This document shows, one piece after another, positions 1 to 12,304 of a stretch of DNA of 64,000 nucleotides (the first letter of the stretch is position 1; every line of letters begins with the position of its first letter). Both the position numbers and the translations under genes were made by a program. The notes under the pieces are model-generated. The model saw only the letters and a program-made list of their open reading frames with translations, made no database searches and was not told the origin of the DNA. The stretch covers positions 1-64,000 of the forward strand of contig NZ_JAAAMK010000009.1 in NCBI RefSeq assembly GCF_024105665.1, given 5' to 3'. This DNA comes from Aliihoeflea aestuarii (GTDB lineage: Bacteria; Pseudomonadota; Alphaproteobacteria; Rhizobiales; Rhizobiaceae).

Positions 1-93
1 AAGAGCGATACTCTGTAATGTCAACCAACCTCGCGAAACCCAGGAGCAAACCTCCCCGTCGCCAGCAGCGTCGCCGCCGTCGTTGGTGAGCGC

Positions 94-123
94 CTTATAG
101 ACCCCACAAACCAAAACTGTCAA
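94..123 (-). promoter_or_regulatory. Strong sigma-70-type promoter reading out of the left edge
   Basis: On the minus strand a perfect -35 TTGACA (118-123) is followed after 18 bp by TATAAG (94-99). A second TTGACA lies at 19-24, also on the minus strand. Downstream sequence to position 1 is GC-rich and has no start codon with a ribosome site that I can support. In this order, rRNA and tRNA operons often carry such near-consensus promoters with a long leader, so a stable-RNA operon left of the window is my inference. Positions 1-374 hold no gene that I can support. Confidence 0.5.
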
Positions 124-374
124 CGACCATATTGCAGTTTTTTGACAGGACACCCGTCACGCTGGGGAAAACGAAACGGAAGCTTTGGGCCGTCTCTTAC
201 GCGTGCGCGCGCGTGCCTAATTACGGCCCGAATGACCCGGCACCCACACAGATCATGGGAAGCCACTTCACAAGTGCCGCCCTTTCGTTGACTTCGCGGG
301 CAGCGGCAGGCAATTGTCGCTTCCACGAGCTGCAAATCTGCCGCCGAACGGCGCGCTCCTCTTGAAGAGATGGC

Positions 375-2321
375 ATGAACGACCACGATCTGGCCGCACG
401 CGAATTGGGAGATGAGCCGCCGCTCAACGGCGCCGGCCGCAGCGGGCCGCCCGATCGCCGTGAGATTTCCGCGCGCTGGTTGTCGGGCACGTTCCTCACC
501 GGCGTTACCTCCAGCATCCTTATGGGCGTTGCGTTGTTCGCCGCGCTCGATGCAGGCAATGTTGTCCTGCGCTCCTCCGCGGCGGTCGCTCCCCGCACCA
601 ATGCCGACGCCATGGCCGGCGAAGCCACCAAGACCGGACGTGTCGCCGCGTCGCGCATTTTGACCAACACGTCCGACCGGCGCCGAATGGAGATTTCGAC
701 GCTTCTGCGAGACGACGATGTCGACATCGTACGGACCGTGCCGTTCGTGCATGTCGAAATGGCGCTTGCCGCCGGACATTCCACGGATCGGGACTATCCC
801 GCTTTTGATCCGCTCGACGTGTTCGCCGAGGAAGGCGCGCCCGCCGCCCCCAGCGTTGCTATGGGCCAGATCTATGGTGCGCGGGTCGAGAGCGAGGTCA
901 GCCTGCGAATGGACGCCTTTCCGCTCGGATCGGCGACATACGACACGCGCAGCGAATTGTCGGCCGAGGAAGTCGAGGCGGTCGTGCGCAATACGGGTGC
1001 GATCCTGACCGATGGCGATATCCAGGTCGCGGCCCTTCATTATGTCGATCCCCAGCGCTTCGGCGATGGACTGCCTGGAACCTCGCTCGGAAATTACGGC
1101 ATAAGGGTCGTGCCCGAGAACGTGTCGATCGCGCCCCGCGAACGCGCCGTCGCCGAAACGTCGGAATTCGCCGAGGACATGGTCATCGCACGCCGGGACG
1201 AGCCGATCGTCGACCTGTTGGCCGAAGCGGGCTACGACGACGAGCCTTCGGTCGCCATGGCCGGAGCGGTCGCACGGATGATCGAGAGCGACACGGTTCC
1301 GGCAGGTTCGGTGCTGCGCATCGGACTGGAGATCGTCGACGACAATTCGCGTATCATGCGTGCGAGCCTTTATCGCGATGCCGAGCACTGGGCGACGGTC
1401 GCCATCGACGATGGCGGGCAGTTCGTGCCGGGCGACGAGCCGGAGCCCAATCCTGCGATCTCCATCGCCATGCAGGGATCCATTCCGGTCGTCGCATCAT
1501 CCGGCTCGCTGCCGACCGCCTATGACGGCATCTATCGCGCCGCCTATTCCTACGGTCTCAACCGGGATATGACGCGCCAGCTCATTCGTCTTCTGGCGGC
1601 CGATGTCGATTTCCAGTCGCGGTTGAGCCCTACCGACCGGATCGAACTGTTCTTCTCGCACCCGGACACCGACGACAACGCCACGGGCGATTCGGAGCTT
1701 CTCTATGTCGGCGCGACCTTCGGGTCGACGACGCGTAATTTCTACAGGTTCGAATACGAAGACGGTTCGGTCGACTATTTCGACGAGGAGGGGCGCAGCG
1801 CACGCCAGTTCCTTTTGAGAAACCCGGTGCCGAACGGTCGCTTCACGTCGGGTTTCGGCGGCCGCCGCCATCCGATCCTGGGCTATGTGCGCGCGCATAC
1901 CGGCGTCGACTGGGCAGCCCCGCGCGGAACGCCGATCATCGCCGCCGGCAACGGCGTCGTGGAAGAGGCCGGCTGGTCGGGCGGCTATGGTCGCCACACC
2001 GTGATCCGTCATGCCAACGGATACGTGTCGTCCTACAGCCACCAGCACGCCATCGCCGACGGAATAAAGGTCGGCGCGCGCGTCCGGCAGGGACAGGTGA
2101 TCGGCTATGTCGGCTCGACCGGACTGTCCACCGGCAATCACCTTCACTATGAGCTGATCGTCAACGGCACGAAGGTTGACCCGATGCGGGTTCGTCTGCC
2201 GCAGAATCGCTCCCTTGAGGGCGAAGAGCTCGAGGCCTTCCAGTATGAGCGCGAGCGCATCGTCGCCCTTCTCAACGGCGATCCGGTTCCTCCCTTGCGC
2301 ATGGCGCAAAGCAGCAACTGA
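375..2321 (+). CDS. M23 family (LytM-type) metallopeptidase, membrane-anchored
   Basis: This is a 648-residue cell-wall hydrolase or hydrolase-like regulator. A single hydrophobic segment near residues 37-60 should anchor it in the inner membrane with the bulk in the periplasm. The C-terminal M23 domain (about 482-605) has the zinc-site motif HTGVD (about 505), the YGRHTVIRH region and the HLHYE motif (about 588), so the metal ligands look intact and the enzyme is probably active on peptide cross-links. The long middle region (about 65-480) is acidic and fits the large periplasmic M23 proteins of Hyphomicrobiales. The start ATG follows a weak GAAGAG; another ATG lies 5 bases upstream in another frame. 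A terminator hairpin follows the stop. The neighbouring convergent gene is another peptidoglycan enzyme. Confidence 0.9.
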   Translation: MNDHDLAARELGDEPPLNGAGRSGPPDRREISARWLSGTFLTGVTSSILMGVALFAALDAGNVVLRSSAAVAPRTNADAMAGEATKTGRVAASRILTNTSDRRRMEISTLLRDDDVDIVRTVPFVHVEMALAAGHSTDRDYPAFDPLDVFAEEGAPAAPSVAMGQIYGARVESEVSLRMDAFPLGSATYDTRSELSAEEVEAVVRNTGAILTDGDIQVAALHYVDPQRFGDGLPGTSLGNYGIRVVPENVSIAPRERAVAETSEFAEDMVIARRDEPIVDLLAEAGYDDEPSVAMAGAVARMIESDTVPAGSVLRIGLEIVDDNSRIMRASLYRDAEHWATVAIDDGGQFVPGDEPEPNPAISIAMQGSIPVVASSGSLPTAYDGIYRAAYSYGLNRDMTRQLIRLLAADVDFQSRLSPTDRIELFFSHPDTDDNATGDSELLYVGATFGSTTRNFYRFEYEDGSVDYFDEEGRSARQFLLRNPVPNGRFTSGFGGRRHPILGYVRAHTGVDWAAPRGTPIIAAGNGVVEEAGWSGGYGRHTVIRHANGYVSSYSHQHAIADGIKVGARVRQGQVIGYVGSTGLSTGNHLHYELIVNGTKVDPMRVRLPQNRSLEGEELEAFQYERERIVALLNGDPVPPLRMAQSSN

Positions 2322-2340
2322 TTTGCATCCGGCGGATCAC

Positions 2341-2376
2341 ATGAAAAGGGCGGCCATGCGAGCCGCCCTTTTTCAT
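2341..2376. terminator. Bidirectional intrinsic terminator
   Basis: An 11-bp perfect stem, AAAAGGGCGGC pairing with GCCGCCCTTTT, has a 7-base loop and T-runs on both strands. It lies between the convergent M23 peptidase and L,D-transpeptidase genes and should serve both. Confidence 0.85.
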
Positions 2377-2400
2377 GATGGGATTTGCCGATGGCCGATC

Positions 2401-3876
2401 CTATTCCTGGAACTCCACCGTCACACCCTTGGAAACGAGCTTCGCCAATTCCTGCGCGTCCCAGTTGGTCAGGCGGATGCAACCGTTGGAATAGGTCTTG
2501 CCGATCTTCGACGGGTCGGGCGTGCCGTGAATGCCGTAGGTCGGCTTCGACAGCGCGATCCAGACCGAACCGACAGGTCCGTTCGGGCCGGGCGGAATGC
2601 GCAGCACGCGGTCGTTGTCGCCCTGCTGGAAATTGATCTTGGGATTGTAGGTGTATTCGGGGTCGAGCGCGATGCGTTCGACCGTATGCGTGCCCGTCGG
2701 CGACGGCGTTCCCTGCGATCCGATCGTCGCGGGATAGGCAACGACGAGACCCCCCGACGCATCATAGGCGCGAACCTGCTTGGCGCTCTTGTCCGCAATG
2801 ATACGCGCGACCTGCTCGCGCTTGGGACGCGGCACGTTGGCGACGCGGATACGCGTTCCCGGCCGGTCGAAATTCAGCCCCGGATTGAGGGCGCGCAGAT
2901 AGTTTTCGTCCATGTGAAAGCGCTCGGCGAGCTTTTCGGCGACAGAAGTGTAGCCGAGATGCTCGAGCTGCGCCTTCTCGCCATAATCGGCCGGCACCGA
3001 CGCGATGAAGGGACCGGCGGCGTCGACGGCGGTGATTTCATAGTCGACGAAGGCATCGCCCCCCGTCTCCTGAAGGATCGCTTCGATGGACTGCGTATCG
3101 TAAGTTCTTAGCGCTTCGCCGCGCAGGTCGCGATAGGCGGCGATCGCCTTGTTGACGTTGTCGCCCATGCGTCCGTCGACCACGCCCGGCGATGCACCGA
3201 TGCGCGACAGGACGATCTGGATTTTGGCGACATCCTCGCTCGCGCCGGAAACAGTGGCGCGCGGGGTGGAAATCGAAGGCGGCTGGTTCTGCGGATTGAC
3301 CTCGATAACCGAACCGGGCTGGGTCAGGCCCGGCTGCGTCACGTCGGGCTCGTTGCCTAGGCTCGCAGTCGACGGTTCGTCGAGCGGCTGGCGTGTCACG
3401 CCACCGTCAGGCTGTGCGGGAGCGGCCAAGCTCGGCTCTTCGCGCGGAGCGACCTGAGGCGCCTCGCGCACATCGGGAAAGCCGTTGGGGCGCGCGCCGG
3501 GGTAACGGCCAAGCTCACGCATCCGCTGCTCGCGCCGAAGCCGGCGATCATCTTCATAAGGCTCGTATGCGTAAGGATCGCGTTCATAGGGATCGACATA
3601 TTCGCCGCCCCATGGATCGGGCTCGACATAGCGTTCCCGCGCGACCGGTCCTCCCTGCTCCCCGACGATGCCGACGATTTCGCCGGTATACGGGTCGACC
3701 AGAACTTCGCGGCCGAACTGGTCGTAATAGACGTCGACTTCACGCTGCGCGAGCTGGACATGCTCCGAAGCCTTTGCACTGGGCTGCGGCCGCTCGCGAT
3801 CGGGCAACGCCGCCGAAGCGGCCCCTGCCGAAACGAACAGCGCGAGAAGTGAGAAAGAAAACGGTCGAGTGATCAT
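2401..3876 (-). CDS. L,D-transpeptidase (YkuD domain), secreted
   Basis: This 491-residue protein makes 3-3 cross-links in peptidoglycan or attaches proteins to it. An N-terminal signal peptide ends near ALFVSAGAASA (about residue 22). Next come a Tyr/Asp/Pro-rich linker (about 45-115), a peptidoglycan-binding-1-like helical repeat (about 218-265), a LysM-like stretch containing ALNPGLNFDRPGTRIRV (about 328-345), and the catalytic YkuD domain (about 360-490). The catalytic signature is the HGTPDP histidine followed by SNGCIRL, with the nucleophile cysteine near residue 466. The family assignment is secure; the exact substrate is not visible. It converges on the M23 gene and has its own upstream region. 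Confidence 0.92.
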   Translation of the reverse strand: MITRPFSFSLLALFVSAGAASAALPDRERPQPSAKASEHVQLAQREVDVYYDQFGREVLVDPYTGEIVGIVGEQGGPVARERYVEPDPWGGEYVDPYERDPYAYEPYEDDRRLRREQRMRELGRYPGARPNGFPDVREAPQVAPREEPSLAAPAQPDGGVTRQPLDEPSTASLGNEPDVTQPGLTQPGSVIEVNPQNQPPSISTPRATVSGASEDVAKIQIVLSRIGASPGVVDGRMGDNVNKAIAAYRDLRGEALRTYDTQSIEAILQETGGDAFVDYEITAVDAAGPFIASVPADYGEKAQLEHLGYTSVAEKLAERFHMDENYLRALNPGLNFDRPGTRIRVANVPRPKREQVARIIADKSAKQVRAYDASGGLVVAYPATIGSQGTPSPTGTHTVERIALDPEYTYNPKINFQQGDNDRVLRIPPGPNGPVGSVWIALSKPTYGIHGTPDPSKIGKTYSNGCIRLTNWDAQELAKLVSKGVTVEFQE

Positions 3877-3982
3877 TTTATCCTAACAGGCCAGAAGCGT
3901 AGCGGTTGCAGACAGAGACCAAACGTGACCCGGTCGTGCCGACGAGCGGTTGACTATGGTTCATGAAGGATGAACGGGACAT

Positions 3983-4013
3983 GAAAATGGCCGGAATCGC
4001 GCCGGCCATTTTC
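3983..4013 (-). terminator. Intrinsic terminator of clpB
   Basis: A 12-bp perfect stem, GAAAATGGCCGG with CCGGCCATTTTC, has a 7-base loop and lies 25 bp past the clpB stop on the minus strand. Confidence 0.8.
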
Positions 4014-4038
4014 TTTTGCCCTATCCGAGGATCGCCGG

Positions 4039-6651
<2,613 letters not shown>

Positions 6652-6750
6652 GTCTTCGATGTCTCCATTCCGTCCCCGGCCTGCCATGCAGCGCCGGTTC
6701 AGATTGCGGTGACGGACCCCCGGCTTCACCGGCAGGTCCAATTGAGAACG

Positions 6751-6779
6751 ATATGGGAAGCGGACCGCGACCGCTCAAG
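6751..6779 (-). promoter_or_regulatory. Probable RpoH (heat-shock) promoter of clpB
   Basis: On the minus strand CTTG (6776-6779) is followed after 18 bp by CCCATAT (6751-6757). This fits the rhizobial sigma-32 consensus CTTG-N17/18-CYTATNT with one mismatch in the core. It sits about 100 bp before the clpB ATG. clpB is a classical heat-shock gene. Confidence 0.55.
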
Positions 6780-6800
6780 TGAGCCGAACATCCAGGCAAC

Positions 6801-6831
6801 AAAAAAGGGCGGTGAATGATCACCGCCCTTT
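6801..6831 (-). terminator. Intrinsic terminator of the DUF4167 gene
   Basis: A 12-bp perfect stem (AAAGGGCGGTGA with its complement) has a 4-base loop and is followed on the minus strand by six T. It lies 20 bp past the DUF4167 stop. Confidence 0.85.
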
Positions 6832-6851
6832 CGCAATTCCTGAATGGAGAA

Positions 6852-7703
6852 TTACGCTGCCGCCTCGCCGACATCGTCGTCGGACTTTTCTTCGGCTGCC
6901 GCGCTCTCCTGGTCTTCCGCCGGCTTGAGACGCGGGCGGCGGGTGCGGCGCGGCTTTTGCGGTGCGTCCTCGCCGGTCTCGGCGTCCTGCACCTTTTGGG
7001 CAAGCTCAGCCGGCGAAGCAGTCGCAGCCGCTTCTTCCGTCGGCGCGGCGCGCGGGCGGCGCGGCGCACGGGTGCGGCGTCCCTCGCTCGCCGTCCCCGC
7101 TTCACCGAGCGCGACTTCGGCAGGAACGCCTTCGATCACCGGCTGCGGCCCCGAGCCCTGCACGACCGGCGCGTCCGCACCGGCATCGCTGTTCCGCTCG
7201 TCGCGCCGATTGTCACGCTGGCCGTTGCCGCCGTCGCGCTGGTCACGGTTCTGGCGTTCTCCACGCGGCTGTTGATCGCCGCGCTGCTGGTTGTCGCGAG
7301 GCTGGCTGTCGCCGCGCGGCTGCTGCTCGCGCTGGTTCTGGCCGCCCTCGAAGTTGCCGTCGTTGTCGTCTTCGTCTTCGTCGTCACGCGAATCGCGCTG
7401 CTGCTGCTGGGTTGCCGCCTGCTGCGCGAGCGCGGTCGCGATGATGCGGTTGTAATGTTCCGCGTGCTGGAGATAGTTTTCCGCAATGACGCGGTCGCCG
7501 GAACTCTGCGCATCCCGCGCCAGCGTCGTATACTTGTCCGCGATCTGCTGCGCCGTTCCACGGATTTTTACGTCCGGGCCGTTACTCTCATAGCTGCGGG
7601 TCAGCGGATTGGGGCCTTTGCGGTTGTTATTATTATTGTTGTTATTGTTGCTATTGTTGTTGTTACCGCGTCCGCGCATGCGCCTGTTTTGCTGTGGCCT
7701 CAT
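6852..7703 (-). CDS. DUF4167 domain protein with Asn-rich and Arg/Gln-rich disordered regions
   Basis: This 283-residue protein is typical of Hyphomicrobiales and has no established function. The N-terminus is basic (MRPQQNRRMRGRG), followed by 13 Asn and one Ser in 14 residues. Then comes the conserved DUF4167 core (about 30-95) with LTRSYESNGPDVKIRGTA and ENYLQHAEHYNRII. The middle (about 100-190) is low-complexity, rich in Gln, Arg, Asp and Gly; the C-terminal third has basic RRTRAPRRPRA and acidic parts. The composition suggests an RNA-associated disordered protein, which is inference. The ATG at 7703 is chosen because the conserved family N-terminus begins there, with GAAGAGA upstream. 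It lies between prmC and clpB and has its own terminator. Confidence 0.88.
   Translation of the reverse strand: MRPQQNRRMRGRGNNNNSNNNNNNNNNRKGPNPLTRSYESNGPDVKIRGTAQQIADKYTTLARDAQSSGDRVIAENYLQHAEHYNRIIATALAQQAATQQQQRDSRDDEDEDDNDGNFEGGQNQREQQPRGDSQPRDNQQRGDQQPRGERQNRDQRDGGNGQRDNRRDERNSDAGADAPVVQGSGPQPVIEGVPAEVALGEAGTASEGRRTRAPRRPRAAPTEEAAATASPAELAQKVQDAETGEDAPQKPRRTRRPRLKPAEDQESAAAEEKSDDDVGEAAA
7623..7664 (-). repeat. Trinucleotide (AAC/AAT) tract encoding poly-Asn
   Basis: Fourteen consecutive codons are AAC or AAT with a single AGC inside the DUF4167 gene. Its AT-rich, near-homopolymeric codon use stands out from the GC-rich surroundings and is a possible site of slippage length variation. 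Confidence 0.85.
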
Positions 7704-7995
7704 CAGTTTCTCTTCATTGCCTTGTGGAGGAATATCCATGCGGCATCCGGGCCCTGCCCGTTCCGCAACATCGCTAGGGCGAACAGTCGCATCAAGCGCT
7801 ATCGCCAGTGTTTCCCGCTTCGGTTTCGCGTCACGCACCGGACATCCCCGCACGAAGCTAAAGGCGTCATCTACGCATGAAGGCAGTTTGTATCTCGGGA
7901 TACCGAATCGATGACAGCACTGCCTGCTTCGTTACATCCGGTATTTGAAACCTAGCTGGATTGATTGGTGTTGCCAAGTCCTTTTTGCGCGCGTT

Positions 7996-8868
7996 TCACA
8001 GGCCGCCGCTCGGCCCGAAGATCAACACGCGATCGTTTCCGCCCAAGTCTTTCCTTGCCTCGCGGCAGGGGAATCCATGGTGTTCGAAAACTGTCCTGAC
8101 CGGGTCGTTCTGATCGTACCCGATCTCGACGGCGATCCGCCCGTCATCGGTCAAATGACCGCCAGCACTTCGCGCGATCGCCCGGTAGCAATCAAGCCCG
8201 TCTCCACCTCCGTCGAGCGCCCTCGCGGGGTCGAACAATCGAACTTCCGATGCGAGATTTTCAACATCACTGGACGGTATATAGGGCGGATTTGAGACGA
8301 TCAGGTCGAACCTGCCTGAGATGTTCGAAAACCAGTCCGACCGGGCGGCGTCAAAACGACCGGCCACACCGTTAAGGTCGGCGTTGCGTGCGGCCGTTTC
8401 AAGGGCATCGGCCGAAATATCGACCGCGAGGCCCGTTGCCTTTGGCACCTGAGCCAGAATTGCGATCAGGATCGCGCCCGTTCCCGTGCCCAGATCGAGG
8501 ACGCGGCACCCGCCGGCTTTTGCCCGCGCACGCGCGAAAGGGATCACGGCATCCACGAGGGTTTCGGTGTCCGGTCGCGGTTCCAGCGTCTGCTGCGAAA
8601 GCATCATCCGCAGCCCGTAAAACTCGCGTTCACCGAGAATACGGTGAACGGGCTCATGCGCGATGCGTCGCGCGAGCATGGCTTCGATCCGCTCTGCCTG
8701 GACCGGCGAAACGGGCTGGTCGGCGCGCGCGATCAGGTCGAGCCGCGTTGCCCCCGTTACATGCTCGACGATCAGTTGGGCATCGATCCCGGCATTGTCG
8801 ATGCCCGCCGCTTCGAGTCGTCGGCGCGCCTCGCGGATCATCGCGCCGAGAGCGAAGGTGTCAGGCAT
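7996..8868 (-). CDS. prmC: Release factor glutamine N5-methyltransferase PrmC (HemK)
   Basis: This 290-residue enzyme methylates the Gln of the GGQ motif in peptide-chain release factors using S-adenosylmethionine. It shows the N-terminal helical domain, the SAM-binding motif [14 protein letters not shown] (about 122-135) and the catalytic NPPYIP motif (about 193) that defines this family. Its ATG overlaps the end of prfA by 8 bases (ATGCCTGA), so it is translationally coupled to the gene for its own substrate. The 292-bp region between its stop and the DUF4167 start holds only upstream sequence for that gene. Confidence 0.97.
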   Translation of the reverse strand: MPDTFALGAMIREARRRLEAAGIDNAGIDAQLIVEHVTGATRLDLIARADQPVSPVQAERIEAMLARRIAHEPVHRILGEREFYGLRMMLSQQTLEPRPDTETLVDAVIPFARARAKAGGCRVLDLGTGTGAILIAILAQVPKATGLAVDISADALETAARNADLNGVAGRFDAARSDWFSNISGRFDLIVSNPPYIPSSDVENLASEVRLFDPARALDGGGDGLDCYRAIARSAGGHLTDDGRIAVEIGYDQNDPVRTVFEHHGFPCREARKDLGGNDRVLIFGPSGGL

Positions 8869-9940
8869 TGGCTCCCATATCGGCCAGAAGCTTCGACTGG
8901 TGGTCGGAAATCAGCGCGTCCACCACCTCGCCGATTTCTCCCTGCATGACCCGATCGAGTTTGTAGAGCGTCAGATTGATGCGATGATCGGTCAACCGTC
9001 CCTGCGGGAAATTGTATGTCCGGATACGCTCCGAACGATCGCCCGATCCGACCTGGCTGCGCCGCGATTCCGAACGCTCGTCGGCAAGACGCGTCCGTTC
9101 GATGTCGTAGAGGCGGGCGCGCAGGATCTGCATCGCCTTGGCGCGGTTCTGGTGCTGCGACTTCTCCGCCGATACGACCATGATGCCGGTCGGGATATGC
9201 GTGATCCGCACGGCCGAATCGGTGGTGTTGACGTGCTGCCCGCCCGCGCCGGATGCGCGCATGGTGTCGATGCGGATATCCTCCGCCTTGATGTCGATGT
9301 CGACATCCTCGGCTTCCGGCAGCACCGCGACGGTCGCCGCCGACGTATGGATGCGCCCGCCCCCTTCGGTTTCCGGCACGCGCTGGACCCGGTGAACACC
9401 CGATTCGAATTTCAGCTTGGCGAAGACGCCGCGCCCCGAAACCGTCGCGATGATTTCCTTGTAGCCGCCGACCTCGCCTTCGCTTGCCGAGACGAGTTCG
9501 ACACGCCAGCCCTGCTCGGCAGCGAAGCGCTCATACATACGGAAAAGATCGCCGGCGAAAAGCGCTGCCTCATCGCCGCCGGTGCCGGCGCGGATTTCGA
9601 GGATCGCATTCTTCTCGTCGGCCGAATCCTTGGGCAGCATCAGGATTTGAATTTCCTGTTGCAGCGCCTCGACGCGATCCTCCACGGCAGGACGGTCGAG
9701 TTCCGCAAGATCGCGCATTTCCTTGTCGAGCGAGCGGTCGGCGAGCATGGCTTCGAGGTCGGCGAGTTCGTTTTCGGCCGCCAGCAATTCACGCACCCTG
9801 GCGACGATCTCCTGCAACTCGGAGTATTCCGATGCCAGCTTCACATAGGCGTCGGCCTCCGGCCCGGCCGCCATCTGCGCTTCGAGCATTTCGAAACGCT
9901 TGATGACCTGATCCATCCGGTCGCGCGGCAGTTCGATCAT
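8861..9940 (-). CDS. prfA: Peptide chain release factor 1
   Basis: This 359-residue protein recognises UAA and UAG stop codons and triggers peptide release. It carries the codon-recognition tripeptide P-E-T (PxT of RF1) in [12 protein letters not shown] and the catalytic GGQ in [16 protein letters not shown] (about residue 232). Start is the ATG at 9940 ([16 protein letters not shown]), which begins the conserved RF1 N-terminus. The frame stays open upstream but there overlaps ptsP and does not look coding. It lies 11 bp after ptsP and overlaps prmC by 8 bp, giving a ptsP-prfA-prmC operon. Confidence 0.98.
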   Translation of the reverse strand: MIELPRDRMDQVIKRFEMLEAQMAAGPEADAYVKLASEYSELQEIVARVRELLAAENELADLEAMLADRSLDKEMRDLAELDRPAVEDRVEALQQEIQILMLPKDSADEKNAILEIRAGTGGDEAALFAGDLFRMYERFAAEQGWRVELVSASEGEVGGYKEIIATVSGRGVFAKLKFESGVHRVQRVPETEGGGRIHTSAATVAVLPEAEDVDIDIKAEDIRIDTMRASGAGGQHVNTTDSAVRITHIPTGIMVVSAEKSQHQNRAKAMQILRARLYDIERTRLADERSESRRSQVGSGDRSERIRTYNFPQGRLTDHRINLTLYKLDRVMQGEIGEVVDALISDHQSKLLADMGANA

Positions 9941-9951
9941 GAATTGAGTTC

Positions 9952-12222
9952 CTAAAGGGAGACGGCGTGCTCGGCGGCGAAGCCGGTCAGCAAGGCACGT
10001 ATATCGGCATGATCTGCCGTCGAGTCGAGGGCCTCGTCGAGCAAGCGGCCCAATTCGCCGAGCGGCAGGTCGCACAACATCGTCTTGACCGGGCCGATCG
10101 CGGCCGGCGACATGGAGATCGACCGAAACCCGACGCCGAGCAGCGCCATCGCCGTCAGCGGACGTCCGGCCATCTCCCCGCACAGCGTCACCGGGGTTTC
10201 CAGACGCACCCCGGCCCGCGCGACATGCCGCAAGAGCCGCAGGAACGGCACGGAAAGCGGCGTGAAGCGATCCGCAAGAAGCGTATTGCCTCGGTCGGAT
10301 GCGGTGACGAACTGGAAGAGGTCGTTCGAGCCGACCGAGACGAAATCGACGCGCGCCATCAACTCGTCCAGTTGCCACAGAAGCGAAGGCACCTCCAGCA
10401 TCGCGCCCAGCTTGAAGCTGGTCGGCAGATGATGCCCGAATCGGGCGAGATGCCGCACTTCCCGGTCGATGATCGCACGCGCTGCATCGATCTCGGTGAG
10501 TTCCGTGACCATGGGCAGCATGACACGCAGCTCCCGTCCGCCGGCAGCCTTCAGCAATGCGCGGACCTGCGTGCGCAACAGCGCCGGGCGATCGAGCGTC
10601 AGGCGGATCGCGCGCCAGCCAAGCGCCGGGTTCTCTTCCTGACCCGCGCCCTTGAAGTAAGGCAGCACCTTGTCGCCGCCGATATCGATCGTGCGGAAGG
10701 TGACGGGCTTGCGGTTCGCCGCTTCCAGAACGTCCCGGTAGAGCCGTTCCTGCGCTTCGGCGCGCGGGAAGGTCGCCGCCACCATGAATTGCAGTTCGGT
10801 GCGGAAAAGGCCGATGCCAACGGCGCCGGATTCGGCAAGCTGCGGCAGGTCGACGGCAAGTCCGGCGTTCATCATCAGATCGATCGCGACGCCGTCCCTC
10901 GTCACCGAAGGCTTGTCGCGCATCTCGCGATAGAGTTCCTGCCGGCGGGCGCGGAACTTTACCTTCTCCGCGTAGGCCGATTCGACGTCGGGTTGCGGGC
11001 GCAGATGCACGCGCCCTTCCTCGCCGTCGATGATGATCGCGTCACCGTTCTCCGACATGGAGACGACGCCCTTCATCTGGCCGGTGACGGCAATGCCCAT
11101 CGCCCGCGCCACGATCACGACATGGCTGGTGACCGCGCCTTCCTCCAGCACAAGGCCGCGCAGCTTGTCGCGTGGGTAGTCGAGAAGTTCGGCTGCGCCC
11201 ATCGAGCGTGCCACGATGATGGCATCGCGCGGCATCAAGGTGGCTATCGCCTCCGGCCCGCGCCCCAGAAGCTGACGCAGGAGGCGGTTGGCGAGATCGT
11301 CGAAATCGCTCATGCGCTCGCGCAGATAGGGGTCGGTCATGTGCATCATGCGCGCACGCATGTCCGACTGCACTTTTTCCACAGCCGCTTCGGCGGTCAG
11401 CCCGTTGCGCACCGCCTCTTCGAGCCGGCGCACCCATCCGCGATCGTTGGCGAACATGCGATAGGCTTCCAGCACCTCGCGATGCTCACCCTCGAACGCG
11501 ACTTCACGGCGCGAAAGCATATCGTCGATCGACAGGCGCAGCGAGCCGAGCGCCTCGTTCAGCCGTTCGAGTTCGGCGTCCGAATCCTCGTTGAACAGAT
11601 TGGTGACGACGATGCGCGGCTCGTGCAGCACGACATGCCCGAGCCCGACGCCGTCGTTGAGCGGCAATCCGGTAAAGGAAACCGGCCGCGACAGGTCGAG
11701 TTCGAGGCCGGGCCGCGTCAACCGTGCCAGATCGCCGGTCGCGATCATCTCGGCGATCACCATCGCGATCGTCTCAAGCGCTTCCAGCTCGTCCTCGCGA
11801 TACTGGCGCATGGTCCGGTTCTGGACGGTCAGAACGCCGAGCGTGCGGCCCGCGCGCAGCACCGGAACGCCGAGGAAGGAGTTGTATATCTCCTCACCTG
11901 TCTCCGGGAGGTAGGCGAAGGCGGGATGCGTCTGCGCGTCGGACAGATTGAGCGCCCGCGCGCTCGCCGCGATCGTGCCGACGAGGCCCTGCCCGAGCTT
12001 CAACTGCGCAAGGTGGACCGAACCGGGATTCAGACCTTCGGTTGCATAGAGTTCGAGGATCGAATCGGCACGCAGCACGTAGAGCGAGCAGACTTCGGCG
12101 ACCATGTTCGACGCGATCTCGCGCACGATACGGTCGAGCCTTTCCTGCGGCTCGAGCGCTTCCGCCATGAGTTCGCGCAGCCGTCTCAGCAATACGCGCG
12201 GTCCCGCCGCCATGTCACGCAT
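9952..12222 (-). CDS. ptsP: Phosphoenolpyruvate-protein phosphotransferase PtsP (enzyme I-Ntr)
   Basis: This 756-residue protein is the first enzyme of the nitrogen phosphotransfer system, taking phosphate from PEP and passing it to NPr. An N-terminal GAF domain (about 15-165) is the known sensor of glutamine and 2-oxoglutarate in this family. The EI N-terminal domain follows, with the phospho-histidine region [15 protein letters not shown] (about 365), then the PEP-binding TIM barrel with [12 protein letters not shown] and the C-terminal GEMAGRPL. All expected regions are present. The ATG at 12222 is the first in frame. It is followed closely by prfA and preceded by lysC with an 82-bp gap containing a hairpin. 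Confidence 0.97.
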   Translation of the reverse strand: MRDMAAGPRVLLRRLRELMAEALEPQERLDRIVREIASNMVAEVCSLYVLRADSILELYATEGLNPGSVHLAQLKLGQGLVGTIAASARALNLSDAQTHPAFAYLPETGEEIYNSFLGVPVLRAGRTLGVLTVQNRTMRQYREDELEALETIAMVIAEMIATGDLARLTRPGLELDLSRPVSFTGLPLNDGVGLGHVVLHEPRIVVTNLFNEDSDAELERLNEALGSLRLSIDDMLSRREVAFEGEHREVLEAYRMFANDRGWVRRLEEAVRNGLTAEAAVEKVQSDMRARMMHMTDPYLRERMSDFDDLANRLLRQLLGRGPEAIATLMPRDAIIVARSMGAAELLDYPRDKLRGLVLEEGAVTSHVVIVARAMGIAVTGQMKGVVSMSENGDAIIIDGEEGRVHLRPQPDVESAYAEKVKFRARRQELYREMRDKPSVTRDGVAIDLMMNAGLAVDLPQLAESGAVGIGLFRTELQFMVAATFPRAEAQERLYRDVLEAANRKPVTFRTIDIGGDKVLPYFKGAGQEENPALGWRAIRLTLDRPALLRTQVRALLKAAGGRELRVMLPMVTELTEIDAARAIIDREVRHLARFGHHLPTSFKLGAMLEVPSLLWQLDELMARVDFVSVGSNDLFQFVTASDRGNTLLADRFTPLSVPFLRLLRHVARAGVRLETPVTLCGEMAGRPLTAMALLGVGFRSISMSPAAIGPVKTMLCDLPLGELGRLLDEALDSTADHADIRALLTGFAAEHAVSL

Positions 12223-12273
12223 CGACCGTTTTCTCCAACGGCGCTTCGAGGCCTGTCCCGTGGGCAGGCCCGG

Positions 12274-12295
12274 CAGCCGGCTCGCGTGCCGGCTG
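12274..12295 (-). other. Hairpin between lysC and ptsP
   Basis: An 8-bp perfect stem (CAGCCGGC with GCCGGCTG, 6-base loop) lies just past the lysC stop on the minus strand. It has no T-run, so it may be a weak terminator or an mRNA end-stabiliser. Confidence 0.4.
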
Positions 12296-12304
12296 TTCCC
12301 CTGA

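Noticed and set aside
120-1388. Minus-strand open frame opposite the M23 peptidase
   Set aside because: No motif, and the plus-strand gene is a clear full-length peptidase.
7617-7670. CRISPR-like or tandem-repeat array
   Set aside because: It is a short in-frame AAC/AAT codon run, with no spacers.
9941-10378. Upstream extension of prfA
   Set aside because: It overlaps the conserved C-terminus of ptsP and does not resemble release factor 1; the ATG at 9940 begins the family N-terminus.
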